In this document: positions 61,679 to 64,000 of the stretch, one piece after another | Layout: each line of letters opens with the position of its first letter | How positions within the stretch are numbered: the stretch's first letter is position 1 | Assembly (NCBI GenBank): GCA_963719805.1 | Contig: CAVRDF010000001.1 | Location: 558,001 to 622,000, forward strand | Reading direction: 5' to 3' | Length of the DNA: 64,000 nt | Origin: JAMXLO01 sp963719805 | GTDB lineage: Bacteria; Pseudomonadota; Alphaproteobacteria; Acetobacterales; Acetobacteraceae | Made by a program: the position numbers and the translations under genes | The notes under the pieces: model-generated | Databases searched by the model: none | Told to the model about the DNA's origin: nothing | What the model saw: only the letters and a program-made list of their open reading frames with translations

Positions 61679-62839
61679 ATGTCGCGCGCCTTGTTCTCCA
61701 ACACCGGATTCACCTTTCCCGTCGAACGGCGTGATTTCCTGCGCTGGTCGTCGATGCTTGCCGGTGCGTCGGGCGCAGGTCTCGGCACCGCCTATGCACA
61801 AGCAGACGCCGTGCCGGCGCCCGACGCGGGGGTTCAGCCGCAGCGTGCTGACATCAGCAAGCGAATGGTCGGCTATATGTTGGCGCATGAGCAGTTCCCG
61901 GTGCCTGAACTCCTCCGTGCAGGAACTGCGGCATCGCAGGCGGGATTTCATCTGCTCGCCACCAGCGATCATCTGCAGCCCTGGCAGGCGAACGAAGGGC
62001 ACTCGGGTGCCGCGTGGGTGACGCTGGGTGCGCTCGGTGCGAGGGCAACACGTGGCTGGATCGGTACAACGGTCACCTGCCCCATCCTGCGCTATCACCC
62101 GGCCGTGGTCGCCGAAACCTTCGCCTCGCTCAGCCTGCTCTATCCCGGGCGGGTCTTTCTTGGCGTCGGCTCCGGTGAAGCACTGAATGAACAGGCCGCC
62201 ACCGGCAGCTGGCCGAAATGGCAGGAGCGCTGGGACCGCCTGATCGAGGCGATGACCATCATCCGCGCGCTTTGGTCCGGCGAACACGTGTCGCACAAGG
62301 GCACGTTCTATTCAGTCGAGGCCAGGCTGTACGATCCGCCTGCCCAGCCGATCCCGTTGCTGACCGCTGCCAACGGCAAGAAGTCGATGCGGCTAGCTGG
62401 GCAGCATGGCGACGGCCTGGTCACCGACCCGCTCACCTGGAAACAGCATAAGTCGGAATGGGAAACCGGCGCGCGCGATGCCGGCAAGGACCCGGCGAAC
62501 ATGCCGGTGCTGGTCGAGCAGTACGTTGTCGTCGGTGGCGACGATGATGCGAGGCAGGCGGCCGGGAAGTGGCGCTTCGGCCCAAAGGCGTTCAAGAGCT
62601 ATTACAACATCGCCGATCCCGTGCGGATTCAGCAGCGTGCCGAGACGGAAATTCCGCTCGACCAGATTCTACAGGAATGGCCCGTCGGCATCGACCCGCG
62701 CGTGCATGTCGCGAAGCTGCAGGAGCTGTTCGACAGCGGCGCGACCATTGTGAACGTCCACGCCGGCCAGCAGGATCAGCGCCGGGTGATCGAGTTCTAT
62801 GGCCGCCAGGTGCTGCCGAAGCTGAAGCTGCAAACTTAG
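61679..62839 (+). CDS. Tat-exported LLM-class (F420-type) oxidoreductase
   Basis: A 386-residue luciferase-like barrel protein. The N-terminus has VERRDFLRWSSMLAGASGAG, a twin-arginine signal, so the folded flavoprotein is sent to the periplasm. The barrel resembles TIGR03557-type F420-dependent proteins (glucose-6-phosphate dehydrogenase / fHMAD relatives): ATSDHLQPWQ, TVTCPILRYHPAVVAETFA, GVGSGEALNEQA, LTAANGKKSMRLAGQHGDG. Cofactor and substrate are not shown by the window. ATG 61679 has GGAG 4 bases upstream; 61658 and 61622 are alternatives. Confidence 0.83.
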   Translation: MSRALFSNTGFTFPVERRDFLRWSSMLAGASGAGLGTAYAQADAVPAPDAGVQPQRADISKRMVGYMLAHEQFPVPELLRAGTAASQAGFHLLATSDHLQPWQANEGHSGAAWVTLGALGARATRGWIGTTVTCPILRYHPAVVAETFASLSLLYPGRVFLGVGSGEALNEQAATGSWPKWQERWDRLIEAMTIIRALWSGEHVSHKGTFYSVEARLYDPPAQPIPLLTAANGKKSMRLAGQHGDGLVTDPLTWKQHKSEWETGARDAGKDPANMPVLVEQYVVVGGDDDARQAAGKWRFGPKAFKSYYNIADPVRIQQRAETEIPLDQILQEWPVGIDPRVHVAKLQELFDSGATIVNVHAGQQDQRRVIEFYGRQVLPKLKLQT

Positions 62840-62876
62840 TCTGATGTGATCTGCTCTTTTCTCGCAGGAGGTTCCG

Positions 62877-63749
62877 ATGGCCGCACGGCCGATATGGCGC
62901 GGACATTTGCGTCTTGCCCTGGTGACCTGCCCCGTGGCGCTGCACAGCGTGCATCGCCCGGCCGGCGATCTGCACTTCCACCTCATCAATCCGAAGACCG
63001 GCAATCGCGTACGCAGTGTCACACTCGATGCCGAAAGCGATAAGGAAGTGGCGCGCGCCGATCTGGTGCGAGGCTACGAGTTCGAGAAGGACCGCTACGT
63101 CCTGCTGGAGGATGAGGACTTCGAAAGCGCGCGCATCGAAAGTTCATCCACCATGGCGATAGACAAGTTCATTGATCGCGAGTCGCTCGATCCGATCTAC
63201 TTCGACACCAGCTACTATGTCGTGCCGGACGGCGACGCCGGTGAGGACGTCTACGTCGTGCTGCGCGAAGCGATCGGCAGGTCGAACAAGGTGGCGCTGT
63301 CCCGCGTGGTGATTTCCCGTCGCGAGCGCGCGGTGGCGATATTGCCGTTGGACAAAGGCCTCGTGCTGTACACCCTGCACGAGCCGCGCGATCTCTACGA
63401 CTACAAGCCGCTGTTCAAGGACGTTTCGAAAGACAAACCGGATCCCGAGATGGTGAAACTCGCCGGCCAACTGGTCAGCCGTCAGGCTGCCAAATTCGAG
63501 CCCGCCGACTTCGAGGATCGCTACGAGGCACGCCTGCGCGACGTGATCGCCGCCAAACTCAAGGGCGAGCACCTCGAGCCAGAGGCAGCCGAACGCCCCG
63601 GCGGTGACAACGTCATCGATCTGATGGCTGCCTTGAAGCGCAGCCTAGGCGGCAAGTCCAAGACCACCGAGACTCCGAAGCGGCGTAAGGCAGCGCCCGC
63701 CCGCAAGAAAGCGGCACTAAAACGTCGTGCCGCTCGCAAGCGGGCGTAG
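62877..63749 (+). CDS. ku: DNA double-strand-break repair protein Ku
   Basis: A 290-residue bacterial Ku. It begins MAARPIWRGHLRLALVTCPV, the typical start of the Ku core, continues with RVRSVTLDAESDKEVARADLVRGYEF, LDPIYFDTSYYVVPDG and ISRRERAVAILP, and ends in a Lys/Arg/Ala-rich tail that binds DNA. It forms a homodimer ring on DNA ends and recruits LigD, whose gene is at 16837-19485. ATG 62877 has GCAGGAGG 6 bases upstream. Converges on the ferritin-like gene with a 9-bp gap. Confidence 0.93.
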   Translation: MAARPIWRGHLRLALVTCPVALHSVHRPAGDLHFHLINPKTGNRVRSVTLDAESDKEVARADLVRGYEFEKDRYVLLEDEDFESARIESSSTMAIDKFIDRESLDPIYFDTSYYVVPDGDAGEDVYVVLREAIGRSNKVALSRVVISRRERAVAILPLDKGLVLYTLHEPRDLYDYKPLFKDVSKDKPDPEMVKLAGQLVSRQAAKFEPADFEDRYEARLRDVIAAKLKGEHLEPEAAERPGGDNVIDLMAALKRSLGGKSKTTETPKRRKAAPARKKAALKRRAARKRA

Positions 63750-63758
63750 CTGCGAGCC

Positions 63759-64000
63759 TTAAGCGGCTTGCTTTACTGCCTCGGGGATGATGCTGCGATC
63801 CGCCATCTGCGTCAGCAGGCTGTCCGCTTTCTTTTCCTCTTCAAGCGTCTCCTGCATCAGCCGCACCACATCGTCGTGCCCGGTGGATTTCGCCCATGCG
63901 ACGATTGTGCCGTAGCGGGCCATCTCGTAGTGCTCGACCGCCTGCGCGCAGGCCACGATGCCCGCATCCCGCACAGTACCCTGTTCGAACTCCTCGACCA
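63759..64000 (-). CDS. YciE/YciF-type ferritin-like protein (DUF892), 5' end outside window
   Basis: The frame is open from the window edge to 63759 (about 80 codons visible). VRDAGIVACAQAVEHYEMARYGT is given here in part: AGIVACAQAVEHYEMARYGT is the diagnostic helix with the second di-iron/manganese Glu and His, followed by LMQETLEEEKKADSLLTQMA, another Glu-x-x-His-like helix. This is the C-terminal half of a ferritin-like DUF892 protein. Such proteins are linked to stress response in many proteobacteria. The true start is upstream of the window. Confidence 0.85.
   Translation of the reverse strand, partial: VEEFEQGTVRDAGIVACAQAVEHYEMARYGTIVAWAKSTGHDDVVRLMQETLEEEKKADSLLTQMADRSIIPEAVKQAA

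Noticed and set aside
1..64000. CRISPR array, prophage, rRNA or tRNA genes
   Set aside because: No spaced direct repeats, phage structural genes, rRNA stretches or cloverleaf sequences were seen by eye.

Overview
The window is GC-rich and densely packed, and it reads as chromosome from an alphaproteobacterium. Rhodospirillales, probably Acetobacteraceae, is the best guess. The main pointers are the divergent tsaD / hemC-hemD-Mic60-hemY block at 53.7-58.7 kb with gpsA-murJ beside it, an NHEJ pair (LigD and Ku), and many single-gene catabolic enzymes. No rRNA, tRNA, CRISPR array or intact insertion sequence is visible.

Layout. 0-34 kb is mostly catabolic: a C69 peptidase cut by the window edge; protocatechuate 4,5-dioxygenase-type LigA/LigB with a dienelactone hydrolase; a serine hydrolase, SelA-like PLP enzyme and class III aminotransferase operon; hydantoinase/oxoprolinase HyuA-HyuB; Mn catalase; an LLM flavin/F420 oxidoreductase; a CoA-ligase operon (VOC protein, acyl-CoA ligase, MDR reductase, hotdog thioesterase); ligD with a DUF4142 gene; a PaoABC-type molybdenum aldehyde oxidoreductase; an HpaI-like aldolase with a PhyH-like oxygenase; an SDR; an orphan glycogen synthase; a peroxiredoxin-like gene with an in-frame TGA, followed by a HAD hydrolase; an amidohydrolase with an MBL-fold hydrolase; a ketopantoate-reductase-like protein; and a second AMP ligase divergent from a winged-helix/TPR regulator. 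36-50 kb holds a frameshifted TPR gene, an M24 peptidase, an orphan beta-rich protein, a frameshifted RND efflux pump with its adaptor, a MocR-type regulator, small stress-type genes and a frameshifted TetR gene. 50-59 kb is housekeeping: murJ, gpsA, rlmJ, tsaD, hemC, hemD, Mic60/mitofilin and hemY. 59-64 kb holds two tandem M23 peptidases with an enolase-superfamily enzyme, DUF2934, a proline-rich microprotein, a Tat-exported LLM oxidoreductase, Ku and a ferritin-like YciE/YciF gene cut by the window edge.

The strongest anomaly is the peroxiredoxin-like gene (28841-29485, minus). Its redox motif, normally Trp-Cys-Pro-Tyr-Cys, has TGA at the first Cys. The frame stays open and conserved on both sides, and a stem-loop with a G-initial apical loop lies just downstream, as expected of a bacterial SECIS. 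It is a candidate UxxC selenoprotein, although no Sec machinery is visible here.

Other points are a shared GGAGCGATCGCTCC-like operator at the RND pump promoter and upstream of the tetR gene, a dispersed inverted-repeat element in two places, and four one-base frameshifts (TPR gene, RND pump, tetR, hemY) that may be real decay or sequence error.
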